A program made the translations under genes and the position numbers. Of a DNA stretch of 64,000 nucleotides, positions 45,970-53,810 are shown piece by piece. The stretch lies in contig CADCJI010000005.1 in assembly GCA_902801625.1 (NCBI GenBank), forward strand, positions 62,001 to 126,000, in the 5' to 3' direction. The notes beneath the pieces are model-generated. The model searched no databases, was not told where the DNA came from, and was given only the letters and a program-made list of their open reading frames with translations. This DNA comes from an uncultured Bacteroidia bacterium (GTDB lineage: Bacteria > Bacteroidota > Bacteroidia > Bacteroidales > F082). Within the stretch, counting starts at the first letter, position 1. The number at the start of each line of letters is the position of its first letter.

Positions 45970-46641
45970 ATGAAAAAACAAATCATTTCCATTATTTCCC
46001 TCCTGGCAGTGGCCTTGTTTTCCTGCGGGGGAGAAACCCAAATCTACATTGACAACCTCAATATTAATGTTGAAACGCCAGCGGTTGTCGTGGATGTAGA
46101 CACTGTGCCCATTGCGGAACAAATCGTTAAAGAATGGTATCCTGACGGGGACTATGAAGGCTATAGTGACAGCCCTCTTTCGTATTCATGCAGTTTCGAC
46201 CCTGGTTGTGAAGGTTGCTATTCCGCTAAGACATTTAATTGCTATCCCTTGGAAGAAGGCGGATACCTTGTGATTACCGCTTCTGTTTTTGCCGGACCAG
46301 GTTGCGCCGGAGATTATAGTTATTCAACATGGACCTATAAGGATGGTGTTCTGGATACCATCACAGGCATTTTGCCTTCGCCCGAGTTGGAGTTGTTGCT
46401 CAATTCGGAGAAAGTGGACCCATATAAGGCAGAAATCGCCGACTTCAAAGAGATGTATGATAAAGCTCCAGAATATTACCAATACTTTCACTTCGATCCG
46501 CCCCAATCTTTGAATGTTGAGCTTTATCCTTATGACTGCGAGGACACCTATGCCGGCATGGATGAAACACGGTTGAAAAGCTTTAATGGCGACATAACAC
46601 CAAAATACCTTTGGGACGGTGAAAAATTTGTAAAGGAATAG
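45970..46641 (+). CDS. Lipoprotein of unknown function
   Basis: 223 residues; start at 45970, giving a lipoprotein signal with lipobox Cys (SLLAVALFSCGGE). The body has several Cys (CSFDPGCEGCYSAKTFNC, GPGCAGDYSYS) that could form disulfides in the envelope. The family is not recognised. It stands alone between a palindromic repeat and a strong terminator. Confidence 0.75.
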   Translation: MKKQIISIISLLAVALFSCGGETQIYIDNLNINVETPAVVVDVDTVPIAEQIVKEWYPDGDYEGYSDSPLSYSCSFDPGCEGCYSAKTFNCYPLEEGGYLVITASVFAGPGCAGDYSYSTWTYKDGVLDTITGILPSPELELLLNSEKVDPYKAEIADFKEMYDKAPEYYQYFHFDPPQSLNVELYPYDCEDTYAGMDETRLKSFNGDITPKYLWDGEKFVKE

Positions 46642-46646
46642 AGAAC

Positions 46647-46678
46647 AAAAAAAACTCCAGCAAACGCTGGAGTTTTTT
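46647..46678. terminator. Intrinsic terminator, bidirectional
   Basis: ACTCCAGC-aaac-GCTGGAGT with A- and T-runs on either side. It separates the lipoprotein gene from the convergent AraC gene. A nearly identical hairpin ends the C10 peptidase gene at 55907. Confidence 0.85.
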
Positions 46679-46739
46679 ACCAAAAATCGGCTCAAATTGC
46701 ACTGATTTGAGTCGATTTTCCTGTTTTTGTGAACTGATA

Positions 46740-48518
46740 CTAATCCTGCCCCTTCATATACTCCCTTGGAGTCTTCCCCGTAATCGTTTTAAAGGCGCGT
46801 TCAAAGTTGCTGATGCTGTAGAAGCCCGACTGGTCGGCGATTTGCTGCACGGTGAGTCCTGGTTTCTCCTTGATGAGTTTGAGCGCGTATGCAATGCGCA
46901 GCCCTTTGATGTAGTCGGGGAAGGAGAGGTCGGGTTGTATCTCGTTCAGCATCTTGGTGATGGTTTGATGCGAACAGCCCATCATTTTGGCTACCAGTGC
47001 GCGTGAGAGGTCCTTGTTGAGGTAGAGCTGTTGCCCCTCGATGAAGGCCGTTAGTGACTTGGCGGCTTGTTGGGTAGCTTGGGGCGAGGTCTGGTTGTTG
47101 TCGCGGGCAATGATGTGTACCTGCTTTTGAAGCCGCGTCATTTCCTGCTCCATCGACTGGGTCTTCTGCCTCAATTCCTCAGCCGATTTCGCCATCTTCC
47201 GCTTGTTTTTCCAGTACAAGACGAGAATGATCACCAGCAATAGCAGAACCAATACGACCAAAATAATGTTCATCTTCTTGGTATTCTTCGATAAGTCGTC
47301 CAATTCCATCTTGTATTGTTGCGTCTCATATTGGGCGGCATTCACGGCAACACCTTGCTCTTGTTCGTTTCGGTCGATGAGTTGCGACAAGGTGTCGATG
47401 CGACATTGGTACAGGTTGGCCATGGCCGTGTCGCCTGCCACGCGATAGGCTTGTTCAAGACGCAAAAGGCGCCTACAATAGAGCCTTTGCACCGTATCGT
47501 TTTCTTGGTAAGGAAAGTGGTTCAAGAGGCTGAGGACAGAATCCACGTTGCCCGCAGCGGCATAATAATGCAATAGCGGGTCGCTGCCGCGATAGCTTTT
47601 GGCAAAATCGAAGGCAAGGGCTTGGTCGAAGTCGGTTTCGGCTTCCTGAGGGCGACCAAGGGTGATTTTGGCGATGGCACGATTGGAATGGAGGTCGAAG
47701 CGACATTGGTCACAATAGGGCTTCGCCTGAGGATATTTGGCCTCCATTTCATCAATCAAACGTTCGAGGTGGTCTGACTCACGAAGCACATCTTCCATAT
47801 TGTCGACTGCAATATAGCAGTTTATCAGGTTGTTGACAAAATAAATAAGGTGTCCATATTCGCCCTCACCGTCCACGACCTGTATGGCCTTGTCGATGGA
47901 GGATGACATGAGTGCCAATCCCTCGTCTTTCAGACCCATGTCGAGTTTGCATTTTCCCACGAGATAGTCGAATGAATGTTCCTCAAACTTCATCTTGTTC
48001 CAATGGGCGACTTCCTTGCCTTCGGTACAGGCGTTGATGCAGGTTTGGAAGTCCTTTCCCGCTTCTGCTATGGTACTAAGCAAATAGAGTGTCTCCACAC
48101 GCGGTTCATCGTCGTCGTCGCCAAGGGCGGAAAGCGCTTTGCGGCAATATTCTATCGCCAAGGCATAGTTGTCCGTGTATTGGTAGGTGAGGTGCGCGCA
48201 CAAGTCGGCCGATTCGAATTTTGAGAGTTCACCGTTTTGTTCGCCTTCGTTGACACGCTGATAAGCGGCATTAAGGTCGATGGCGGCCAGTCTTCTCAGC
48301 GAATCCACACTATAGCGGTCAGTGCGAGGCGCAGGCTGGGAATGTTGGCCGCAACCGCACAGGAAAAGAGAAATGACAAACCATAAGTAAGTATTCAGAA
48401 TTAAACTACAATATCTTTTGACTTCGGGACACGGGACTTCGGGACTTCGAGACAAACCAATGTCCCGTAGTCTCGCGTCTCGCAGTCTCGCGTCAATAAA
48501 ACTAAATATGCGCATCAT
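46740..48518 (-). CDS. Membrane-tethered TPR-AraC transcription regulator
   Basis: 592 residues. The -7 box (48538-48545) excludes the upstream ATG, so the start is one of two adjacent ATGs near 48518. After a repeat-encoded N-terminal stretch (DARLRDARLRD) comes a hydrophobic segment ending LFLCGCG, probably a signal or anchor. Residues ~70-370 are TPR-like helices in the periplasm, ~385-410 a membrane segment (MNIILVVLVLLLLVIILVLYW), then a coiled-coil stretch and a C-terminal AraC domain with two helix-turn-helix units (LSRALVAKMMGCSHQTITKML and VQQIADQSGFYSISNFERAF). Such proteins sense an envelope signal and act on DNA directly. It is divergent from the gene at 48781 with four repeats between, its likely binding sites. 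Confidence 0.85.
   Translation of the reverse strand: MMRIFSFIDARLRDARLRDIGLSRSPEVPCPEVKRYCSLILNTYLWFVISLFLCGCGQHSQPAPRTDRYSVDSLRRLAAIDLNAAYQRVNEGEQNGELSKFESADLCAHLTYQYTDNYALAIEYCRKALSALGDDDDEPRVETLYLLSTIAEAGKDFQTCINACTEGKEVAHWNKMKFEEHSFDYLVGKCKLDMGLKDEGLALMSSSIDKAIQVVDGEGEYGHLIYFVNNLINCYIAVDNMEDVLRESDHLERLIDEMEAKYPQAKPYCDQCRFDLHSNRAIAKITLGRPQEAETDFDQALAFDFAKSYRGSDPLLHYYAAAGNVDSVLSLLNHFPYQENDTVQRLYCRRLLRLEQAYRVAGDTAMANLYQCRIDTLSQLIDRNEQEQGVAVNAAQYETQQYKMELDDLSKNTKKMNIILVVLVLLLLVIILVLYWKNKRKMAKSAEELRQKTQSMEQEMTRLQKQVHIIARDNNQTSPQATQQAAKSLTAFIEGQQLYLNKDLSRALVAKMMGCSHQTITKMLNEIQPDLSFPDYIKGLRIAYALKLIKEKPGLTVQQIADQSGFYSISNFERAFKTITGKTPREYMKGQD
48427..48494. repeat. GGGAC/GTCTC inverted-repeat cluster inside the regulator's N-terminus
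   Basis: Three to four units of GGGACTTC/GAGAC are followed by inverted units GTCCCGTAGTCTCGCGTCTC. Arrays like this occur between genes in Bacteroidota. Here it is translated on the minus strand as DARLRDARLRDIGLSRSPE, between the start codon and the hydrophobic signal, and has probably lengthened the N-terminus. Confidence 0.65.
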
Positions 48519-48537
48519 TGTTACGTGGTTTTGCCTG

Positions 48538-48568
48538 CAAAAATAATCCATTTGCATTCACCGACCAA
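48538..48568 (-). promoter_or_regulatory. Promoter of the AraC regulator gene
   Basis: On the minus strand TTG (48566-48568), a 20-base gap and TATTTTTG (48538-48545). The -33 element is part of TTGGTCGGTGAA, which also occurs at the -33 position of the nrdD promoter. Confidence 0.6.
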
Positions 48569-48593
48569 CAAGACGGTTGAAAATCTGTGCCAG

Positions 48594-48682
48594 GTTTACA
48601 TTTTGCCGAATTGGTTTACATTTTGCCGAATCTAATAGGAAATGTTTACAAATCACCGAATCCGATTTACAAATTGCCGAAT
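48594..48682. promoter_or_regulatory. Four helically phased repeats, likely regulator binding sites
   Basis: Four 18-bp copies of the pattern (G/A)TTTACAwwTTGCCGAAT start at 48594, 48614, 48644 and 48665. The steps of 20, 30 and 21 bases are close to 2, 3 and 2 turns of the helix, so all face the same side. The last ends about 31 bases before the -7 box of the gene at 48781. Position and phasing fit binding sites of the divergent AraC regulator. Confidence 0.7.
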
Positions 48683-48713
48683 AGAAATGACATGCTAAAA
48701 ACTTGATTTAGTG

Positions 48714-48721
48714 TAATTTTG
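48714..48721 (+). promoter_or_regulatory. -7 promoter element
   Basis: TAATTTTG, 59 bases before the ATG at 48781. No good -33 element, as expected of a promoter that needs an activator bound upstream. Confidence 0.5.
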
Positions 48722-48780
48722 CGCCCTCAAAAATAAACCTAGGTGACAATACCCAAAAAGTATTAAATTCAAGTCAAAAC

Positions 48781-49572
48781 ATGGAACAAATCACCCAAGA
48801 TGCACTAAGCCCGCTGCCCGACGCCCCGAAAGTGAAAGGAGGCAAGGATTTCTGGAAAAGCCTGCTGCGCACCGTCCTTGGTATTTCCATCTCCATCGTC
48901 CTCACCTTTGGCACGGCAGCCATCATCAACCACCACAGTAAACAGCGTGAGAAGCACGAGATCGTGATGATGGTGATGTACGACATGTACAACACGCTGC
49001 AGTCGGTGCAGAAAGCCGACTCGATGCTCTACCAGTCGATGCTGATTCAGAGGCAGATTGCACAAGACACCACTCAGTTCGACGTGTTGAGGTTCCGGCT
49101 TGCTTCGCAGATGCCCTCTGCGGGGTTTACGGAGACTACGGAGCAAATCTTCTCGTCAAGTATCGAGACGATCAACACGGTGGGAAATGTGCTCTTCACC
49201 GAGAACGTGGCTGATTTCTATCAATCGCGCAATAATTTCAAAACGATGGTCTGCGAGTCGATTGGCAACGACTTTGCCACCGAATCACCCATTCACTCCC
49301 TGAAGCGCACGCTCGATTTCGATTTCTGCGGCTATGCTATCCTTTGTAACGGGCTTTTAGTGAAAATGCAGCATCTGTTCGCCCAGTGCCAGCAGATCAT
49401 GGATGTCACCGACGAGGAGATAAAAGCCTACTACGATGAGCGCAAGCAGATCAAGACAGGCATAAAGGACACAGACACAAAGAGTGCTTCGAAGATGAAT
49501 GAAATGATGCAGCTGCAAAAAGAAATAGACGAAGCAAGGCAAAACTTTGAAAGAAGAAAAAATAACAAATAA
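48781..49572 (+). CDS. Single-pass membrane protein of unknown function
   Basis: 263 residues. A short cytoplasmic N-terminus, one membrane segment (LLRTVLGISISIVLTFGTAAII), a helical body and a charged C-terminal coiled-coil (MNEMMQLQKEIDEARQNFERRKN). Not recognised; the layout resembles small DUF-type membrane proteins of Bacteroidota. It is the first gene after the phased repeats and 24 bases before the beta-helix gene, so the two are probably co-transcribed and controlled by the divergent AraC protein. Confidence 0.7.
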   Translation: MEQITQDALSPLPDAPKVKGGKDFWKSLLRTVLGISISIVLTFGTAAIINHHSKQREKHEIVMMVMYDMYNTLQSVQKADSMLYQSMLIQRQIAQDTTQFDVLRFRLASQMPSAGFTETTEQIFSSSIETINTVGNVLFTENVADFYQSRNNFKTMVCESIGNDFATESPIHSLKRTLDFDFCGYAILCNGLLVKMQHLFAQCQQIMDVTDEEIKAYYDERKQIKTGIKDTDTKSASKMNEMMQLQKEIDEARQNFERRKNNK

Positions 49573-49596
49573 GTAACAATTAAATATTAAAAGCAA

Positions 49597-52500
49597 ATGA
49601 AAAAATTATCACTTATCCTCCTCGCCCTCATGGCCTTCGGGCCTATGGCTTGGGCACAGACAATGTATCCTGTTGGCAACGAATCGCAATTGAATGCGGC
49701 TATCGGTTATTGTACCACCGCCGATGATTACATCAACGTCACGGACAACATCACCCTAACGTCGCACATCACCATCCCGGCTGGCAAAACGATTACCATC
49801 AACCTTGGCGGGCACACCCTGCGGCGCAACCTCAGCAGCGGCACCGATATGGGTTGCGTCATCATCGTGGCCGCGACGGGCAATCTCACCATTTCCAACG
49901 GCACCCTCAGCGGCGGCTGGAACAGCTACAACGACGGCACCAACACCGCCGGATGCATCGTGAACAAAGGCACGGCCACACTCAACAATGTCACCATCAG
50001 CGGCTGCAAAGGCGTGGACGGCGGCGCCATCATGAACGCTGATAATGCCACGCTCAACATCACGGGCGGCACCATCAGCAACTGCACAAGCAATGCCGGC
50101 GGCGGCGGTATCGTGAACAAAGGCACGGCCACTATTACCGACTGCACCCTGAGCAGCAACACCGCCACCACGCGCGGCGGCGCCATCTGGAGCAACAACA
50201 GCCTCACCGTGAGCGACTGCACCTTCAACGGAAATACGGCTCTTGCCATTGGCGGCGACGAACAGAATGAAGGCGACGGCGGCGCCATCCACCTTGAAGG
50301 TGGCGCGGCCGACCTGTCCAATGTAATTATCACCAACAACTCCTCGAAAGACGCCGGTGGCATCTATGTCAAGACGGATGCCACGCTCACCATGACCGGT
50401 ACCAACACCATCAGCGACAACACCTCCTCGGAGCATGGTGGCGGCGGTCTCGTCAACTACGGTACCACTACCCTCAGTGGTTGCACCTTTAGCGGCAACA
50501 CTGCCAAAACCAGTGGCGGTGCCATCTGGAGCAAGAGTAGCCTCACCGTGAGCGACTGCACTTTTGACGACAACGAGGCTCTTGCCACAGGCGGCGACGA
50601 ACAGAACGAAGGCAACGGTGGTGCCATCCACCTCGAAGGCGGCACGGCCACCCTCACCGATGTGGCCATCACCAACAACACCTCGAAAGATGCCGGCGGC
50701 ATCTTTGTCAAATCGGGTGCCACCCTCAACCTCGGCGGCACCACGGGCAGCACCCTGAGCGGCAACACCTCCTCGCAACACGGCGGAGGTGGCATCGTCA
50801 ACGAAGGCACCGTCAACCTGAGCGGTTCGGTCAGCATCACGGGCAACACCAGCCACACCTTCGGCGGCGGCATCTGGAACAACAGCACCCTGAATCTGGA
50901 GGGCACCATCGTTGTGACGAACAACACCACCCACAACAACGGCACGCAGAACCTTTACATCAAAGAGGACAAGGTGATCAGCTTCACTGGCGCGCTCGCC
51001 TCTGGCTGTAACATCGGTCTCAGCCGCACTGTGGGTTATTACAACTTCGCTTACTCCTCGGGCTTCAGCACGAACAATCCCCAGTTTTCCAACGGCGACC
51101 CGGTTGCCTACCTCACCGACGACATCGACCCCACCAACTACCAATTCGTGGCCAGCGATGAACTCTTCCGCTGCCCGGTCAACTACGGAACCGATGTTGA
51201 GGATGCCGACTACATCAACGACAACGGCGTAGCGCTGACTCGTCCCGCCTGCATCAAGGTAAGCAGCATCACCGACAACGCCAGCGCAACCCTCTATCCG
51301 GGCTGGTATGTGGTGGATACAGACAAGACCTTCAACAACCGCATCACCGTGGAGGGCGTGGTTCACCTCATCCTTAAGAACGGCACCACCCTCAATGCCA
51401 ATAAAGGTATCTTCATCCCCCAGGGCTCGCATCTCCATGTGTGGGCGAACAGCACAGATGAGAATTTGGGCCACCTCAATGCCAACGTTAACAAAACTAT
51501 GGACAGCGATGATGCCGCCATCGGCGGCAACTTCGCAACATCTGGCGGTAACGTCACCATCCATGGCGGATTCATCGAAGCCTACTCCCATGGTGGAGCC
51601 GCTGGCATCGGCGGCGGTGGCGGCGCAGCCTATTTCCAAAGCATTACCATCAAAGGCGGCTTCATCACTGCCTCTGGCGACGGTGAAGTCGACCAAGGCT
51701 ATGGTGGTGCAGGCATCGGCGGTGGCGCGGGTGCGTTGGCCCCCGACATCACTATCACCGGAGGCGATGTGTTGGCTATGGGCGGCGCCAATGGCGCAGG
51801 CATCGGTTCAGGCTGGTTTGGACATAACCACATTGGGGCCGGTGAATACTGGCCAGGCCCGAGCTTATGCAAGACCATCCTCATCAGTGGCGGTTCGGTT
51901 ACGGCGTTTGGCGGCGCGCCCGTAGGTTTAAGTGGCGGCGGTGCGGGCATCGGCGGCGGTGCGACTCAAGTAGGACCACAAGCTTTAAACCAATACGATG
52001 GACTCGCCGGTAATATCTACATCGACGGCGGCACGGTCCTCGCTTACACCATTGACCCCTTCACCACAGGAGACCCAGCGCAGGCCATCGGACACGGACA
52101 CATACACCCTAACAATGCTTCTAGTGTTATGCACGGCGACACCCGCATCTACGACGGTGCTATGGTCAGGGCTACCACAGAGGTTTTGGACGGCGCCATC
52201 GCCAGCGCCACCCCCCTTGGCAAAGATGCACGCCTCCACGCCATCTGCGACCTCAACTACTTCTACAAGAGCGTCTATATCGCTCCTTGCGACCACAGCG
52301 GCGCGACCTACGATGGCAGCGGCAGTGCCATCAGCATCAACGGCTGCAACTGGTGCAGCCAAGGCACCATGCCCTTCACCTTCAAGAGCAACGGCGAGTG
52401 GAGCACCGCCGCCAACTGGTTCCAAAGCCTCATGCCCCACGAGGGCAACGACGTGGCCGTATGCGCCGCCGCCACCATCCCGCACGACTGCACCGCCCAT

Positions 52501-53718
52501 GTGGGCCACATCGACATGCAGGACGGCGGCAGCCTCACCATCGCCGACGGCGGACAGCTGCTGCACACGAACGAGGGCGTGGTGGCCACGGTGCAAAAGA
52601 GCATCAGCGGCTACGGCACCAGCGATGGCGGCTACAACCTCATCGCCAACCCGACCCTCAATGCCCTGTCGCCCGCCAACCTCGGCATGACCACGGGCAG
52701 CTACGACCTGTATTGGTTCGACCAGAGCGAGGCAAACGAGTGGAGAAACTATAAGTCGGAAAGCTTCAACCTTGAGAACGGCAAGGGCTACCTCTACGCC
52801 AACAGCGCCAACACCGACATCGCCTTCACAGGTGTGCTCAACCGCGCCAATGCCGACATCAGCATGCCTTTGGCCTATGATGCCAACCCCGACTTTGCAG
52901 GCTGGAATCTTGTGGGTAACCCGTATGCCTGCAACGCTTATCTGTTGGATGAAAACAACGAAACCGTGCCGTTCTTTAAGATGAGCGCCGATGGCGACAC
53001 CCTCGTGGCAGCCCAGGCCGGAACGGCCATCAAGCCCTGCGAGGGCGTGTTCGTAATCTGTCCCAACGACGGACAGTCACACTCCGTAACCTTCACAACG
53101 ACCGCCCCCGCAACCCTCGGCGAGACAGCAGAGGTTCCCTCGATGTTGCTCCCAGTATATGGCCTGTCTGTGCATCAAGATGCATCCCCAGGCAATGGCA
53201 ATACTCAAACGACAGTTGAGTTGTCCCCAGGCCTGAACTGGTGGTCAACCAATTTGGATATCACCTTTGACCAGCTCACCGTTGCCATTGCAGACGCTTT
53301 GGGAACCGAGGGCAGCGCCTCCATCAAGTCACGGAACGGTTCCCTGAGTTACGCAAACGGACAATGGAGAGGTAATATCAATTTTGACATCCGTCAGATG
53401 TACAAGATCCAGGTCAGTGCCGACTGCGAAATCGTGCTGACAGGTGTACCCGTCAATCCTTCGGAATATGAGATTACCATCAGCCACGGCATCAACTGGA
53501 TCGGGTTCCTTCCCAACGAGAGCATGTCGGTAGGGGAGGCTTTCGCGGGACTGAATCCTGCGGAAGGAGACTTCATTAAGTCGAAGGACGGAAGCACCAC
53601 CTATCATGGCACTTCATGGAGAGGGGCGCTGCAGACCCTTGTGCCCGGCCAAGGCTACATCTACCACTCGAAGGCATCGGGTGACAAGACGTTCACCTTC
53701 CCCACAGGCACTAGATAG
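49597..53718 (+). CDS. Parallel beta-helix surface protein with truncated end
   Basis: 1373 residues. Signal peptide (KKLSLILLALMAFGPMAWA). Residues ~20-470 are Pmp/polymorphic-type beta-helix repeats (GGAIWSNNSLTVSDCTFNGNTA, GGAIHLEGG), and ~600-860 are glycine-rich helix turns (GGAGIGGGAGA). A cysteine-containing region and a LTIADGG segment follow. The last ~190 residues contain the two-part module GLNWWSTNLDI...KSKDGSTTYHGTSWRG also seen in the proteins at 1051 and 6772. It ends at TFTFPTGTR without a sorting domain, whereas the homologous modules are followed by one. The last codons of a T9SS domain remain just downstream in another frame (53733-53798). Probably a surface adhesin or glycan-binding protein, now possibly mislocalised. 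Confidence 0.85.
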   Translation: MKKLSLILLALMAFGPMAWAQTMYPVGNESQLNAAIGYCTTADDYINVTDNITLTSHITIPAGKTITINLGGHTLRRNLSSGTDMGCVIIVAATGNLTISNGTLSGGWNSYNDGTNTAGCIVNKGTATLNNVTISGCKGVDGGAIMNADNATLNITGGTISNCTSNAGGGGIVNKGTATITDCTLSSNTATTRGGAIWSNNSLTVSDCTFNGNTALAIGGDEQNEGDGGAIHLEGGAADLSNVIITNNSSKDAGGIYVKTDATLTMTGTNTISDNTSSEHGGGGLVNYGTTTLSGCTFSGNTAKTSGGAIWSKSSLTVSDCTFDDNEALATGGDEQNEGNGGAIHLEGGTATLTDVAITNNTSKDAGGIFVKSGATLNLGGTTGSTLSGNTSSQHGGGGIVNEGTVNLSGSVSITGNTSHTFGGGIWNNSTLNLEGTIVVTNNTTHNNGTQNLYIKEDKVISFTGALASGCNIGLSRTVGYYNFAYSSGFSTNNPQFSNGDPVAYLTDDIDPTNYQFVASDELFRCPVNYGTDVEDADYINDNGVALTRPACIKVSSITDNASATLYPGWYVVDTDKTFNNRITVEGVVHLILKNGTTLNANKGIFIPQGSHLHVWANSTDENLGHLNANVNKTMDSDDAAIGGNFATSGGNVTIHGGFIEAYSHGGAAGIGGGGGAAYFQSITIKGGFITASGDGEVDQGYGGAGIGGGAGALAPDITITGGDVLAMGGANGAGIGSGWFGHNHIGAGEYWPGPSLCKTILISGGSVTAFGGAPVGLSGGGAGIGGGATQVGPQALNQYDGLAGNIYIDGGTVLAYTIDPFTTGDPAQAIGHGHIHPNNASSVMHGDTRIYDGAMVRATTEVLDGAIASATPLGKDARLHAICDLNYFYKSVYIAPCDHSGATYDGSGSAISINGCNWCSQGTMPFTFKSNGEWSTAANWFQSLMPHEGNDVAVCAAATIPHDCTAHVGHIDMQDGGSLTIADGGQLLHTNEGVVATVQKSISGYGTSDGGYNLIANPTLNALSPANLGMTTGSYDLYWFDQSEANEWRNYKSESFNLENGKGYLYANSANTDIAFTGVLNRANADISMPLAYDANPDFAGWNLVGNPYACNAYLLDENNETVPFFKMSADGDTLVAAQAGTAIKPCEGVFVICPNDGQSHSVTFTTTAPATLGETAEVPSMLLPVYGLSVHQDASPGNGNTQTTVELSPGLNWWSTNLDITFDQLTVAIADALGTEGSASIKSRNGSLSYANGQWRGNINFDIRQMYKIQVSADCEIVLTGVPVNPSEYEITISHGINWIGFLPNESMSVGEAFAGLNPAEGDFIKSKDGSTTYHGTSWRGALQTLVPGQGYIYHSKASGDKTFTFPTGTR

Positions 53719-53732
53719 CAGAAATGCCCCTT

Positions 53733-53798
53733 GACGCATATGTTTTGCGCCTCATCAACGGAAATGACGTTAGAACACAGAGAATTATAATTAAATAA
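53733..53798 (+). pseudogene. Remnant of a T9SS sorting domain after the beta-helix gene
   Basis: Read in the frame starting at 53733 the DNA gives DAYVLRLINGNDVRTQRIIIK and a stop. This is nearly the end of the sorting domain at 55825-55892 (VYVLRLINGNAVKTQKIVIK). It is out of frame with the gene at 49597 and has no start of its own, so it marks a deletion that removed most of that protein's sorting domain. Confidence 0.75.
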
Positions 53799-53810
53799 AC
53801 TAAAAACACT

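Noticed and set aside
48541-48557. Upstream ATG of the AraC gene
   Set aside because: A -7 promoter box lies downstream of it, so it would not be in the transcript.
49756-51696. 646-codon open frame antisense to the beta-helix gene
   Set aside because: A shadow of Gly/Asn/Thr-rich repeats; the sense strand has a signal peptide and clear beta-helix repeats.
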